From positions 2,377,330 to 2,441,329 of the forward strand of contig JAJEEG010000006.1 of the NCBI GenBank assembly GCA_022821085.1: 64,000 bases of DNA, read 5' to 3'. This document shows, piece after piece, positions 42,976 through 50,885 of the stretch; the stretch's first letter is position 1; each line of letters begins with the position of its first letter. Under the pieces are notes generated by a model. It worked only from the letters and a program-made list of their open reading frames with translations. It did no database searches and was not told the DNA's origin. Position numbers and translations under genes: made by a program. The stretch is from Candidatus Latescibacterota bacterium. Lineage in GTDB: Bacteria > JAAXHH01.

Positions 42976-43792
42976 TGGTCATTGCGCCCTCGGCCAGCGC
43001 CCCATCGATCCGCTCGCCGCCGGTCAGCGCGCCCTCACCGAAGATGACGGGGAAGGTTTCGCCCGTTTTGACCGCCCGCGTGGCCGCGTCCATGTACGCG
43101 ATGCTGAACGCCCGCCGGGGGTTGCCGGTGGGATTCCGCGCCGACCGGTGCAGGAGCAGGTTGTTCAGCAGAATGGCCTCGCCCGCCTCCGCCTCGAGGT
43201 AGATACAGTCCTCCTCCCGCGCGTACCGGGCCTGGTCGGCCTCCGACGGGAAGTGCATCTCGTTGATCACGCCGTGCATGTGGCTGCCCACCACCACCTC
43301 CATGCAGCCGTTCTCGACCGTCGCCGCATCGAGGGCGGTCCAGACGGTCGTCTCCGGGTTCGCATCGAGCCCCCACCCGATTCCGACGTCCTGGTGCCAG
43401 GGGAGATGGGTGCCGTGTTCGGCCGGTTTGTTCATGAACATGGCCCGGAAGATGGAGACGTTCGGACCGACGAGGGCTTCCGTGACCTCCCGGAAAAACG
43501 GGTGCTGCATGTATCCCAGGTAAAGCGGGTCAAGCTGCAGGTCGTCGATGCGCCGGTAAGCGAGCGTCTCCGCGCTTTCCTCGTAGGTCCTCGTCGGCAG
43601 TTCCCCGTACTCGCCCGTGTCCGTGTCGCGCTGCATGGGCATGCCCTCGTAGCGGACCTTGCCCATCATGATGTCGTCGATACGGTCGCGCATGGCCTGC
43701 AGGTGTTCGTCGGAAGCCACCCGGCCCAGGCGCAGGTAGCCTTCCTCGGCGAACCGGGCCAGCTCGCTCATGCCGAATTGATGATTGGACAT
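42965..43792 (-). CDS. Phytanoyl-CoA dioxygenase family protein
   Basis: A 275-residue Fe(II)/2-oxoglutarate dioxygenase. The facial triad is seen as HxD in PWHQDVGIGWG and the distal histidine in NNLLLHRSARNP, followed by the arginine that binds 2-oxoglutarate. Substrate is unknown; the family is much expanded in some uncultured marine lineages. The C-terminus is low-complexity and repetitive (GALTGGERIDGALAEGAM), encoded by an in-frame degenerate DNA repeat. GAGGAG precedes the ATG. Followed by an overlapping SDR gene. Confidence 0.88.
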   Translation of the reverse strand: MSNHQFGMSELARFAEEGYLRLGRVASDEHLQAMRDRIDDIMMGKVRYEGMPMQRDTDTGEYGELPTRTYEESAETLAYRRIDDLQLDPLYLGYMQHPFFREVTEALVGPNVSIFRAMFMNKPAEHGTHLPWHQDVGIGWGLDANPETTVWTALDAATVENGCMEVVVGSHMHGVINEMHFPSEADQARYAREEDCIYLEAEAGEAILLNNLLLHRSARNPTGNPRRAFSIAYMDAATRAVKTGETFPVIFGEGALTGGERIDGALAEGAMTNGR

Positions 43793-43860
43793 TGGCTTCT
43801 CCTCTACCTCGTTTCGACGAACGGCCGCTCGTAACGCTAAATCCCCGGGCGCGCGTACCG

Positions 43861-44553
43861 CTAAAGCACCCCGGCCACGCGGAAGAAGTTCTCCAAAATC
43901 TTCCGGCCGTGCGGATAGACGTCGACGTAGTATTCCGGGTGGAACTGCGTGCCGTACAGGGGCCGCTCCCGGTGCCTGATCGCCTGGATCCGGCAGTTCT
44001 CGTTCGAGGCGATGAGGTCGAAGGCCGGCGGCACGGTCTTCATCTCCGCGTAGTGCGACTGCCGGACGACCACCGGATCGGGCAGTTCGTCGAACAACGG
44101 ATCGGCCTTCACCGGACGCACCGGGTAGAACCCCTCCTCGCAGAAATAACCGAGCGCATCGGGATTGGGATCGAGCACGTCGGGTTCGCCGGGCCGTAGC
44201 GGCCGCATCATCTCGTCTTCGAGTTTCGTCAGGTTGCGAAAACCGTGGTTGAACATGAACCCCATGAGCTGGTGGCTGGCGCACAGTCCCATGGTGGGCA
44301 CGTCCGCCATCGCGTTCAGCGTGTCTTCGAAGCCGTAGAACGTCTCCGGTTTGAAATGCTGGAAGAAGGTGCCAGCGCCGCTGAGCAGCATGGCCCTGGG
44401 CTTGAGCGGTTCGACGATCTCCGGCCTCATCTGCTCCTGGTGCAGCATCAGGCACGGCTGTCCGGAGACTTCCTCAAGCCGTCTCTTCAGCCAGAAATCC
44501 CGGCCGTCCTTGTTGTAGGATTCCAGCGTCCCGATGCGAATCCAGATGATCAA
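43861..44553 (-). CDS. Class I glutamine amidotransferase-like protein
   Basis: A ~230-residue protein of the class I glutamine amidotransferase/gamma-glutamyl hydrolase group. The nucleophile cysteine is in MGLCASHQLMG and the catalytic histidine in GTQFHPEYY. No synthase partner is adjacent, so a stand-alone hydrolase such as a PuuD-like enzyme is likely. The start is uncertain: I prefer the TTG at 44553, preceded by GGAAGG, because the residues upstream of it are not family-like; the frame is open to 44685. First gene of the minus-strand set, divergent from the Ntn-hydrolase gene. Confidence 0.78.
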   Translation of the reverse strand: MIIWIRIGTLESYNKDGRDFWLKRRLEEVSGQPCLMLHQEQMRPEIVEPLKPRAMLLSGAGTFFQHFKPETFYGFEDTLNAMADVPTMGLCASHQLMGFMFNHGFRNLTKLEDEMMRPLRPGEPDVLDPNPDALGYFCEEGFYPVRPVKADPLFDELPDPVVVRQSHYAEMKTVPPAFDLIASNENCRIQAIRHRERPLYGTQFHPEYYVDVYPHGRKILENFFRVAGVL

Positions 44554-44714
44554 ACGGCACCAGCCTTCCAATGTGCGCAGATCCGAACGCCAGCCACGGG
44601 CACAAGCGTTGTCAAGGGCTTGCCGAACTGAATAACACGATAAGGAAACCGGTGGAAATATCAAGGGATAATACCTCGCCGGCATACTCGATAAGGCAGC
44701 CTGATAATAACGCT

Positions 44715-44742
44715 TTGCATTTCAATTCCTCCTCGTTACAAT
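44715..44742 (+). promoter_or_regulatory. Promoter of the Ntn-hydrolase/PhyH pair
   Basis: TTGCAT (44715-44720), 16-base spacer, TACAAT (44737-44742). The expected transcript would have a leader of about 38 bases before the ATG at 44787. Confidence 0.6.
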
Positions 44743-44786
44743 GCACTGGAATCAAACCTTTAAACCCTCCAAGCAAGGACTAAGCA

Positions 44787-45719
44787 ATGATCGTCATGGC
44801 TACGAACAACGGCGACGTGGGCATCCGGCAGGCGGTGGCCGCGCTGAAGGAAGGCAAGACCGCGGTGGACGCCATCGAGATCGGCATCCGGGAGGTGGAG
44901 ATACACCGTCCCGACCGCAGCGTCGGCCTGCACGGCTATCCGAACATCCTCGGCTATCCGCAGTTGGACGCCCTCATCATGGACGGCCGCACCCGAGACG
45001 TGGGGGCCGTGGGCGCGGTGACGGGCTACGACCATCCGATCTCGATCGCCCGGTGCGTCATGGAGAAGTTGATCCACGTCTTCCTCGTGGGCGACGGCGC
45101 GGAGCGGTTCGCCAGCGAAATGGGTTTCGAGAAGAGCACCTACGTGGACCCCGAGATGCCCGAGATCTACGCGAAGCATGTGCGCGAACAACTCGGGATC
45201 GACGACCCCGAGGAACTCCAGCACACCAGGGAGCTTTGGAAGCTGAGCCACCTGGCCGTCGATCCGCAGAAGGCCGGGGGCACGACCAACTTCATCGCGC
45301 AGGACGGCAACGGCGACATCTGCGTGGGCGTCAGCACGAGCGGCTGGGGGTGGAAGTACCCGGGACGCCTGGGCGATTCGCCGGTCATCAGCGCGGGCGG
45401 ATTCGCGGATAACCGTTACGGCGCCGCGGCGTGTACGGGCACGGGCGAGCTGGCCATTCGGACCGGGGCCGCACGGAACGTGGTGACTTACATGAAGATG
45501 GGCATGTCCCTCGAAGAAGCCACGGCGGAGGGGCTGCGGGACATGAATGAACTGGACTCCCAGCGCGTGGGCGGCGTGCAGATCATTTCACTGGACGCCA
45601 GCGGCGCCCACCTGGCGGGGACCACGAGCGAGCGGAAGGGCAGCCACGTCTACATGACGGCCGACATGGACGAGCCCGAGTTCGTCGAAGGCATTTCCGT
45701 ACCGTACGAGAGTAGCTAG
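44787..45719 (+). CDS. Isoaspartyl peptidase/L-asparaginase-type Ntn hydrolase
   Basis: A 310-residue precursor of the plant-type asparaginase/glycosylasparaginase family, which cleaves itself to expose an N-terminal threonine. The pattern is visible: GIRQAVAALKEGKTAVDAIEIG at the start, LDALIMDGRTRDVGAVGAV, then the likely cleavage site G165-T166, then GVSTSGWGWKYPGRLGDSPVISAG and ACTGTGE. The usual aspartate or histidine before the threonine is glycine here. It could remove GlcNAc from asparagine, or act on isoaspartyl or lysosomal-type substrates; not decidable. AAGGA precedes the ATG. The next gene begins one base after the stop. Confidence 0.86.
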   Translation: MIVMATNNGDVGIRQAVAALKEGKTAVDAIEIGIREVEIHRPDRSVGLHGYPNILGYPQLDALIMDGRTRDVGAVGAVTGYDHPISIARCVMEKLIHVFLVGDGAERFASEMGFEKSTYVDPEMPEIYAKHVREQLGIDDPEELQHTRELWKLSHLAVDPQKAGGTTNFIAQDGNGDICVGVSTSGWGWKYPGRLGDSPVISAGGFADNRYGAAACTGTGELAIRTGAARNVVTYMKMGMSLEEATAEGLRDMNELDSQRVGGVQIISLDASGAHLAGTTSERKGSHVYMTADMDEPEFVEGISVPYESS

Positions 45720-45720
45720 G

Positions 45721-46455
45721 ATGAAGCTGGAGGACGCCAAGGCCCATCTCGACGAACACGGTTACGTCGTGCTCGAAGGGGCGTTGACCACGGAGCAGGC
45801 CGGCGCCCTGCGCGATCGCTCGGCCGAGCTGGCCGCACTGGAGAAGGCCGGAAGCGGAGAACACGTCTACTTCGACGGCCAGGCGCAGCGGGTGTGGAAC
45901 CTGGTCAACAAGGGCCGCATCTACGAAGAGATGATCCAACTGCCCCAGGTACTTGCGCTCCATGAGCACCTGCTGGGTGACGACTGCATATTAAGCAGCT
46001 TTACGGTCAACCTCATCGGCCCGGGCGCACCGGCCGGCGGCCTGCACGTGGACTTTCCGCTGGGCCGTTTCCCGCAACCGCCCCCACCGTTCGCCTTCTG
46101 CTCCAACACGATTTTCGTGCTCGACGACTTCACGCCCGAGAACGGGGCCACGCGTCTCGTTCCGGGCAGCTACAAGCGCGGATACACCCCCGATCCGGAA
46201 AAGGAATACGACGACGTCATCCAGCTGGACGCCCGCCGGGGCGATATCGTAATCATCCACGGCGCGACCTGGCACAGCAGCGGCGCCAATCGAACCCGGG
46301 AGGATAGGATGATCCTGCTGGGGTTCTTCTGCCGCTCGTTCATGAAGCCGCAGCAGGACCAGTTCAGGCTGGCGGATGCCGAGGTCGTCGAGCGGGCGAC
46401 GCCGACATTGAAACGATTGTTGGGATTCGAGTCGCAGTCGGGCTTGCGGAGGTAA
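45721..46455 (+). CDS. Phytanoyl-CoA dioxygenase family protein (second copy)
   Basis: A 244-residue Fe(II)/2-oxoglutarate dioxygenase with HxD in GLHVDFPLGR and the distal histidine in GATWHSSGANRTRE. It is clearly a different subgroup from the one at 42965, sharing the fold but little sequence. It begins one base after the Ntn-hydrolase stop, so it is in the same operon. Substrate unknown. Confidence 0.87.
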   Translation: MKLEDAKAHLDEHGYVVLEGALTTEQAGALRDRSAELAALEKAGSGEHVYFDGQAQRVWNLVNKGRIYEEMIQLPQVLALHEHLLGDDCILSSFTVNLIGPGAPAGGLHVDFPLGRFPQPPPPFAFCSNTIFVLDDFTPENGATRLVPGSYKRGYTPDPEKEYDDVIQLDARRGDIVIIHGATWHSSGANRTREDRMILLGFFCRSFMKPQQDQFRLADAEVVERATPTLKRLLGFESQSGLRR

Positions 46456-46502
46456 GCCGCGGACCCGGAATGGCGGACCTCAGTCAGCTGTTTGCCCGCT
46501 GG

Positions 46503-46558
46503 CCTGAGCCCGCAGACCTGAGCCGGCGGTCCTGGGTCCACCGACCTGAACCCGCAAT
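46503..46558. repeat. 14-bp tandem repeat, four copies, after the PhyH gene
   Basis: CCTGAGCCCGCAGA, CCTGAGCCGGCGGT, CCTGGGTCCACCGA and CCTGAACCCGCAAT are consecutive, starting 47 bases beyond the stop. Confidence 0.75.
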
Positions 46559-46620
46559 TCGCCCGTCGGCCCGTTCGCAACTTTTTTATCCACCTTCATT
46601 CCTCAATAGAAAGAACCATC

Positions 46621-47379
46621 ATGCCCGATTCACCTTCACCGGATATCGTCCCCAAGACCTATACCTGTTACCGTGCCTGCGGACCCATCACGATCGACGG
46701 AAAGCTGAGTGACCCGTCCTGGATCCGGGCGCCCCGCACGGACCTCTTCGTCGATATCGAAGGGGACCTCAAGCCCATCCCGCGCTTCGGCACGCGTGCC
46801 ATGATGCTGTGGGACGACGAGTACTTCTACGTGGCGGCCGACATGGAGGAACCGGACGTCTGGGGCACGCTGACCAAACGGGATTCCATCATCTGCCACG
46901 ACAACGACTTCGAGGTGTTCATCGATCCCGACGGCGACACCAACCACTACATGGAGTTCGAGATCAACCCCCTGAACGCCGTGTGGGACCTGTACCTGCC
47001 CAAGCCCTACAACAAGGGCGGGAAAGCCGACCACGACTGGGACTTCGAGGGCGTGCGCCACGCCGTCCACATCGACGGCACCGTCAACTGTTCCCACGAC
47101 GTAGACCGCGGCTGGTCCACCGAGATCGCCTTCCCCTGGACCAGCATGGCCGAATACGCCGGGGTGGACTGCCCTCCGAAGCCCGGGGATAGCTGGCGGG
47201 TCAACTTCTCGCGGGTCGAGTGGGAGTTCGAGCGCTACAAGGACGGATACCTGCGGAAAGAAGGCGTGCCCTGCGACAATTGGGTCTGGTCGCCGCAGGG
47301 CGAAGTCAACATGCACATCCCCGAGATGTGGGGACACGTCGTGTTCTCGGATACGGTCGTGGGAACGGCGGAGATGTGA
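46621..47379 (+). CDS. Carbohydrate-binding family 9-like protein
   Basis: A 252-residue protein of the CBM9-like fold found in xylan-binding modules and many stand-alone proteins. Landmarks are ITIDGKLSDPSWIRAP near the start, MLWDDEYFYVAADMEEPDVWG, the acidic DNDFEVFIDPDGDTNHYMEFEINP, and the C-terminal NWVWSPQGEVNMHIPEMWGHVVFS. There is no signal peptide. It probably binds a sugar or polysaccharide, but no ligand can be named. Weak ribosome site. It converges with the repeat-protein genes. Confidence 0.83.
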   Translation: MPDSPSPDIVPKTYTCYRACGPITIDGKLSDPSWIRAPRTDLFVDIEGDLKPIPRFGTRAMMLWDDEYFYVAADMEEPDVWGTLTKRDSIICHDNDFEVFIDPDGDTNHYMEFEINPLNAVWDLYLPKPYNKGGKADHDWDFEGVRHAVHIDGTVNCSHDVDRGWSTEIAFPWTSMAEYAGVDCPPKPGDSWRVNFSRVEWEFERYKDGYLRKEGVPCDNWVWSPQGEVNMHIPEMWGHVVFSDTVVGTAEM

Positions 47380-47399
47380 CGTGTCGTAGCCTTGTCCGG

Positions 47400-47762
47400 T
47401 CAGGTTAGCTTCAATACGGTCAAGATGACCCCCATGCAGGAAACAACAACGCCGATTGTCCATCGAAATTGCGTATTCGAGTGGGCAAAAATGTCCGTTC
47501 TCATCCGTTCCATGTCCGTTCTCAGTCTCCCCAGATCATCCCGTGTTGCGAATGCCTTTAGATCATCCCGCGTAGCGAATGCCTTCAGATCGTCACGGGT
47601 GACGACATGCTCCAGTTTCTCCTCGATCCTTGTCAAGCGGATCTTGATATTGTCCGAACTGTAGTACAGATCGTCTTCGATCCGCCTGATGGATTCCGCG
47701 ATTTCCCGTGAACTCATCCCGGCATTGTCGGTTGGGCGTTTGCGTTTTTGATCATTCATCAT
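47400..47762 (-). CDS. Membrane-anchored nonad-repeat coiled-coil protein A (3 repeats)
   Basis: A 120-residue protein: basic N-terminus, short helical head (residues 18-53, SSREIAESIRRIEDDLYYSSD), three 9-residue repeats of the form xTRDDLKAF (54-80), a linker, and a C-terminal membrane helix (101-117). The repeat unit resembles the nonads with MATKDD-like cores that form beta-layers in alpha/beta coiled coils. It lacks a signal peptide, so it should be tail-anchored with the stalk in the cytoplasm. Its last 77 bases are almost identical to those of the 7-repeat paralogue, which shows recent duplication. AAGGA precedes the ATG pair at 47762/47759. Function unknown. Confidence 0.72.
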   Translation of the reverse strand: MMNDQKRKRPTDNAGMSSREIAESIRRIEDDLYYSSDNIKIRLTRIEEKLEHVVTRDDLKAFATRDDLKAFATRDDLGRLRTDMERMRTDIFAHSNTQFRWTIGVVVSCMGVILTVLKLT

Positions 47763-47844
47763 GTCTATCCTTGAGCTATGTGTATCTGCCTGGAACCGTG
47801 TTTTTATACAACGCAGCCTCCGATTTGTGTTTGTAAGTGACGAT

Positions 47845-48141
47845 TCATGGCAGTAACCATTTGAACGCCGCAACGGTAGCCCCCGCCAGTGCGAGCATAC
47901 TACCAATAGACCACCTGATCATACTGTTCTTCATGTCTGCAAGGTCTTCTCGGGTGGCGAATACCTTCAGATCATCACGCGTGGCGAATACCTTCAGATC
48001 ATCACGCGTGGCGTATGCCTTCAGGTCATCTCGGGTGGTTAAATGCTCCAGCTTTTCTTCTATCCGCTTGATGGGCGCCGCGGTTCCGCGTCGACTTGAC
48101 GCTGCATTGCCGGTTCGGCGTTTGTTTTTTGAGTGGTTCAT
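47845..48141 (-). CDS. Membrane-anchored nonad-repeat coiled-coil protein B (4 repeats)
   Basis: A 98-residue paralogue without the N-terminal helical head: the sequence goes from a basic tail (residues 1-24) directly into IKRIEEKLEHL and four nonads (35-70; three TRDD and one TRED), then a membrane helix (77-95). The repeat residues are the same family as its neighbours but the membrane helix differs in sequence. GGGAGGG lies upstream with longer than usual spacing. Probably in one operon with the other two, of which it is the middle member. Function unknown. Confidence 0.68.
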   Translation of the reverse strand: MNHSKNKRRTGNAASSRRGTAAPIKRIEEKLEHLTTRDDLKAYATRDDLKVFATRDDLKVFATREDLADMKNSMIRWSIGSMLALAGATVAAFKWLLP

Positions 48142-48176
48142 TTGCGTCTAGAGGCCCTCCCAATAACTCTGTGTGT

Positions 48177-48623
48177 TCAGGTTAGCTTCAATACGGCCAA
48201 GATGACCCCCATGCAGGAAACAACAACGCCGATTGTCCATCGAAATTGCGTGTGAACTAGGGCGATCATTTCCGTTCTCAATTCTGCAAGGTCTTCCCGC
48301 GTGGCAAATGCCTTCAGATCGTCCTTTGTGGCAAATGCCCTCAGATCGTCCTTTGTGGCAAATGCCTTCAGATCGTCACGCGTGACGAACGCTTTCAGAT
48401 CATCACGGGTGGCAAATGCTTTCAGGTCGTCACGGGTGGCAAATGCCTTCAGGTCGTCACGTGTGACGACATGCTCCAGCTTCTCCTCGATCCTGGTCAG
48501 GCGGATCTTGATGTTGTCCGACCCGAAATAAAGATCATCTTCGATCCGCCTGATGGACGCCTCGATTTCCCCTGAACTCATCCCGGTTCCGCCGGGTGGT
48601 CGTTTGCTTTTTGGATTGTTCAT
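48177..48623 (-). CDS. Membrane-anchored nonad-repeat coiled-coil protein C (7 repeats)
   Basis: A 148-residue protein with the same head (SSGEIEASIRRIEDDLYFGSD), seven nonads (53-115; TRDD x4, TKDD x2, TRED x1), linker and C-terminal membrane helix (129-145). The head and tail sequences are close to protein A, but four extra nonads lengthen the stalk. It is the first of the three genes in transcription order, with AAGGA upstream. The clean 27-bp unit length means copy number can change without breaking the frame. Function unknown; scaffolding or spacing at the membrane is a guess. Confidence 0.74.
   Translation of the reverse strand: MNNPKSKRPPGGTGMSSGEIEASIRRIEDDLYFGSDNIKIRLTRIEEKLEHVVTRDDLKAFATRDDLKAFATRDDLKAFVTRDDLKAFATKDDLRAFATKDDLKAFATREDLAELRTEMIALVHTQFRWTIGVVVSCMGVILAVLKLT
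48279..48467 (-). repeat. 27-bp tandem repeat, seven copies, coding for nonads
   Basis: In-frame repeats inside gene C; three- and four-copy versions are at 47523-47603 and 47932-48039 in genes A and B. Neighbouring units differ at a few third positions. No spacers, so this is not a CRISPR array. Confidence 0.85.
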
Positions 48624-49011
48624 CGCACCTGTCCTTTTGATTTGGATGGAGATTCATTGATGGTACCGATTTGCACTCGGGACGCAGACAACGCTTCGGG
48701 TTGCATTCTGCTCTCGGATTCGCTCGTACCGAAGTCCACCTTCGGGATTCGGAGCCGCGAATCCTCCGGATCATCGCCTTATAATTGTTTAAGTAGTAGC
48801 GCGCTCGAGTTATCTCGTGTTTTACTTTCTTCAAAGGCGGTTGGCTCGGCAGAAATCATGTTTGTGATCATCTCTTCGCATCACAAATACGATATTTACT
48901 TACTATAATTTAAATCTCACTTTGATTAATATAAATTCTACTTGCGTTTATATTAACATTGGTTCATCTTTTAATCGATAATGAAAAAGATCAACGAATC
49001 GTGGACATACT
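48624..49011. other. AT-rich intergenic region between divergent operons
   Basis: 388 bases with no supported gene. The right half (48880-49011) is strongly AT-rich and should contain the promoter of the DUF2089 operon and perhaps that of the repeat-protein operon on the other strand; I could not pick a convincing pair of hexamers. Confidence 0.4.
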
Positions 49012-49365
49012 ATGACCCGCGACATCGATTTGAATAACGACACTGATCGGATACCGAACCCGCGTTTACCTGCCCAATGCCCGGGCTGTGCCGCGGCCTT
49101 GAAGGTCACCCGCCTGGACTGCACCGAGTGCGATACGGCCGTGATCGGCGGTTTTCACCTACCGCCGTTAGCCCGGCTTGCCCCGGAGGATCAGGCCTTC
49201 GTGCTCTGCTTCCTCCAGACCGGCGGTAATCTCAAGGACATGGCCGAACGCTACGGCGTCTCCTACCCCACGCTGCGGAACCGCCTCGATGACCTGGTCG
49301 AACATCTGGTTTCGCTGGCGGCGGACCGACCAGAGGAAAAGCTCGGCGAAGCAAGCAGCTTGTGA
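49012..49365 (+). CDS. DUF2089 zinc-ribbon/HTH-like protein
   Basis: A 117-residue protein. A zinc ribbon (C23, C26, C37, C40) is followed by PPLARLAPEDQAFVLCFLQTGGNLKDMAERYGVSYPTLRNRLDDL, the conserved core of DUF2089 and similar to a helix-turn-helix. Probably a DNA-binding regulator; target unknown but most likely its own operon. It leads an operon with two membrane-associated proteins. Confidence 0.85.
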   Translation: MTRDIDLNNDTDRIPNPRLPAQCPGCAAALKVTRLDCTECDTAVIGGFHLPPLARLAPEDQAFVLCFLQTGGNLKDMAERYGVSYPTLRNRLDDLVEHLVSLAADRPEEKLGEASSL

Positions 49366-49416
49366 TGCACACTTCGTTACACGTTTCGATGCGCATTTCA
49401 AAGAAGGACGCCAGCC

Positions 49417-50436
49417 GTGTACGCTTCCCACACCCACGATCCCCACACACGCACGACTCCCGTCCGGCGCATGTGGCGCACGTGGCTGATTAATCCTTTC
49501 CACTACCTGGCCGGCGGCCCGGCGCTGGCCTGGGGACTGGCATGCATCGTCTTGACAGCCTGGCTTGGCGGCGCATTCGATTACCGTTACACGGGCACGC
49601 TTTCCTTCCAGCTTTCGACGCCGACGCCAATCTGGCTCGCCATAACACAGGGCCTTACGGCATGGATCGTACCCAGCGCCCTGCTTTACCTTGCCGGCCA
49701 CGGTCTCAGCCGTAGCCGCGTTCGCCTCATCGACGTCCTCGGCACCCAGGCCCTGGCCCGGGCGCCTGGTCTGCTCGTGGCGCTTATCGTGGTGTCGCCA
49801 CCCTTTCGCGATCTCACGGACTCATTGATCGCCCAGGGCGCCACGCACTTCTCGGTCGCACAGCTTGCCGCCCTCACTGCGGTAGCTACGGTGATGGTGT
49901 TGCTGCTGATCTGGATCGTGCTCCTTATGTACCGTGCCTTCGCCGTTTCGTGCAATGTCACCGGTGGCTGGGCGATTACCGTATTTGTCGTCGTGATCGC
50001 TTTGAGCGAGGTCGCCACCGGTGCGACGGGACAATTTCTTCAGGGCACCGTCGCCCCTCAGACCGTTGCCAGCGTGCCCGTCCAGTCCGATCAACGCCAG
50101 CTGGCCGCGCAACTGGCCACACGGATCCTCGAGGGCCACGAACAGGGCCGCTTTGAAGCCCTTGGACCAGAGGAGGCCACCGAGGAATTTCGCAATGGTT
50201 TCACTCCGGTAAGCCAGCGCCAGAACCATCAGACCATACGGCAGCTGTTCGGCGCCTTCGAGGGGCTGGACTACATCGAAACCCGATTCATGGACAGCCA
50301 ACCGCACCTGCTGATCCATCGCTTCAAAGGCCGGTACGGGGCTGCGTCCCGGTCGCTCGAAGTGCGCGTCGTCCTCGACCGGGACGGCAAGCTGGCGGGT
50401 CTGTGGATCAAGCCCTGGCAGGAGCAAATGCAATGA
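49417..50436 (+). CDS. YIP1-like membrane protein with C-terminal soluble domain
   Basis: A 339-residue inner-membrane protein with about five helices (residues 33-55, 72-95, 110-128, 145-170, 180-205), in the style of the YIP1 family, followed by a soluble domain (about 225-339) similar to DUF3887-type folds (LATRILEGHEQGRFEAL ... VVLDRDGKLAGLWIKP). The GTG start has AAGGA upstream. It overlaps the next gene by ATGA. DUF2089 followed by a membrane protein of this type recurs in other genomes as I recall; the role is not known. Confidence 0.72.
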   Translation: MYASHTHDPHTRTTPVRRMWRTWLINPFHYLAGGPALAWGLACIVLTAWLGGAFDYRYTGTLSFQLSTPTPIWLAITQGLTAWIVPSALLYLAGHGLSRSRVRLIDVLGTQALARAPGLLVALIVVSPPFRDLTDSLIAQGATHFSVAQLAALTAVATVMVLLLIWIVLLMYRAFAVSCNVTGGWAITVFVVVIALSEVATGATGQFLQGTVAPQTVASVPVQSDQRQLAAQLATRILEGHEQGRFEALGPEEATEEFRNGFTPVSQRQNHQTIRQLFGAFEGLDYIETRFMDSQPHLLIHRFKGRYGAASRSLEVRVVLDRDGKLAGLWIKPWQEQMQ

Positions 50437-50885
50437 TAGCTTATCGCCATACCCAGTTCGGCACGGTCAACGTCGCCATCATTATCGCCATCGCGCCGTT
50501 GACCTTTCTGCCCGCGTGGATGGCCGGAGCGGCACCGATCGCCTGGTTGATCCTGATTTTCCTGCTGGGGATCCTGATGCTGTTCTACAACCTGACCGTC
50601 ACGATCGATGGCCAGGACCTCCGCATCAGTTTCGGCATCGGCCTGATCCGGAAGCGGTTCCCCCTGGATCAGATCGACTCCTGCGGGCCGGTCAGAAACT
50701 CCTGGCTCTATGGTTGGGGGATCCGGCTTACGCCCCGGGGCTGGCTGTACAACGTATCGGGACTGGAGGCGGTGGAACTGAAGATGAAGAGCGGCAAGAT
50801 CTGCCGCATCGGGACGGATGAGCCCAAGGTCCTGGCCGCCGCGGTCCAGGAGGCGTTGGACTGCTCGAATTCAGCGTCGCAATGA
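50433..50885 (+). CDS. PH-like membrane-associated protein
   Basis: A 150-residue protein: two close membrane helices (about 12-50) then a small beta-rich domain (IDGQDLRISFGIGLIRKRFPLDQIDSCGPV, followed by a hinge and GLEAVELKMKSGKICRIGTDEPKVLAAAVQEAL), as in bacterial PH-domain proteins. The ATG overlaps the previous stop as ATGA and GGAG lies upstream, so it is translationally coupled. Possibly a partner of the YIP1-like protein. Function unknown. Confidence 0.75.
   Translation: MIAYRHTQFGTVNVAIIIAIAPLTFLPAWMAGAAPIAWLILIFLLGILMLFYNLTVTIDGQDLRISFGIGLIRKRFPLDQIDSCGPVRNSWLYGWGIRLTPRGWLYNVSGLEAVELKMKSGKICRIGTDEPKVLAAAVQEALDCSNSASQ

Noticed and set aside
48279-48467. Possible CRISPR array
   Set aside because: The 27-bp repeats are contiguous without spacers, in frame, and code for a regular 9-residue peptide; no cas genes are present.
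48642-48908. 88-codon plus-strand frame in the gap before the DUF2089 gene
   Set aside because: Serine-rich with no pattern, partly opposite the start region of a repeat gene, and no ribosome site.
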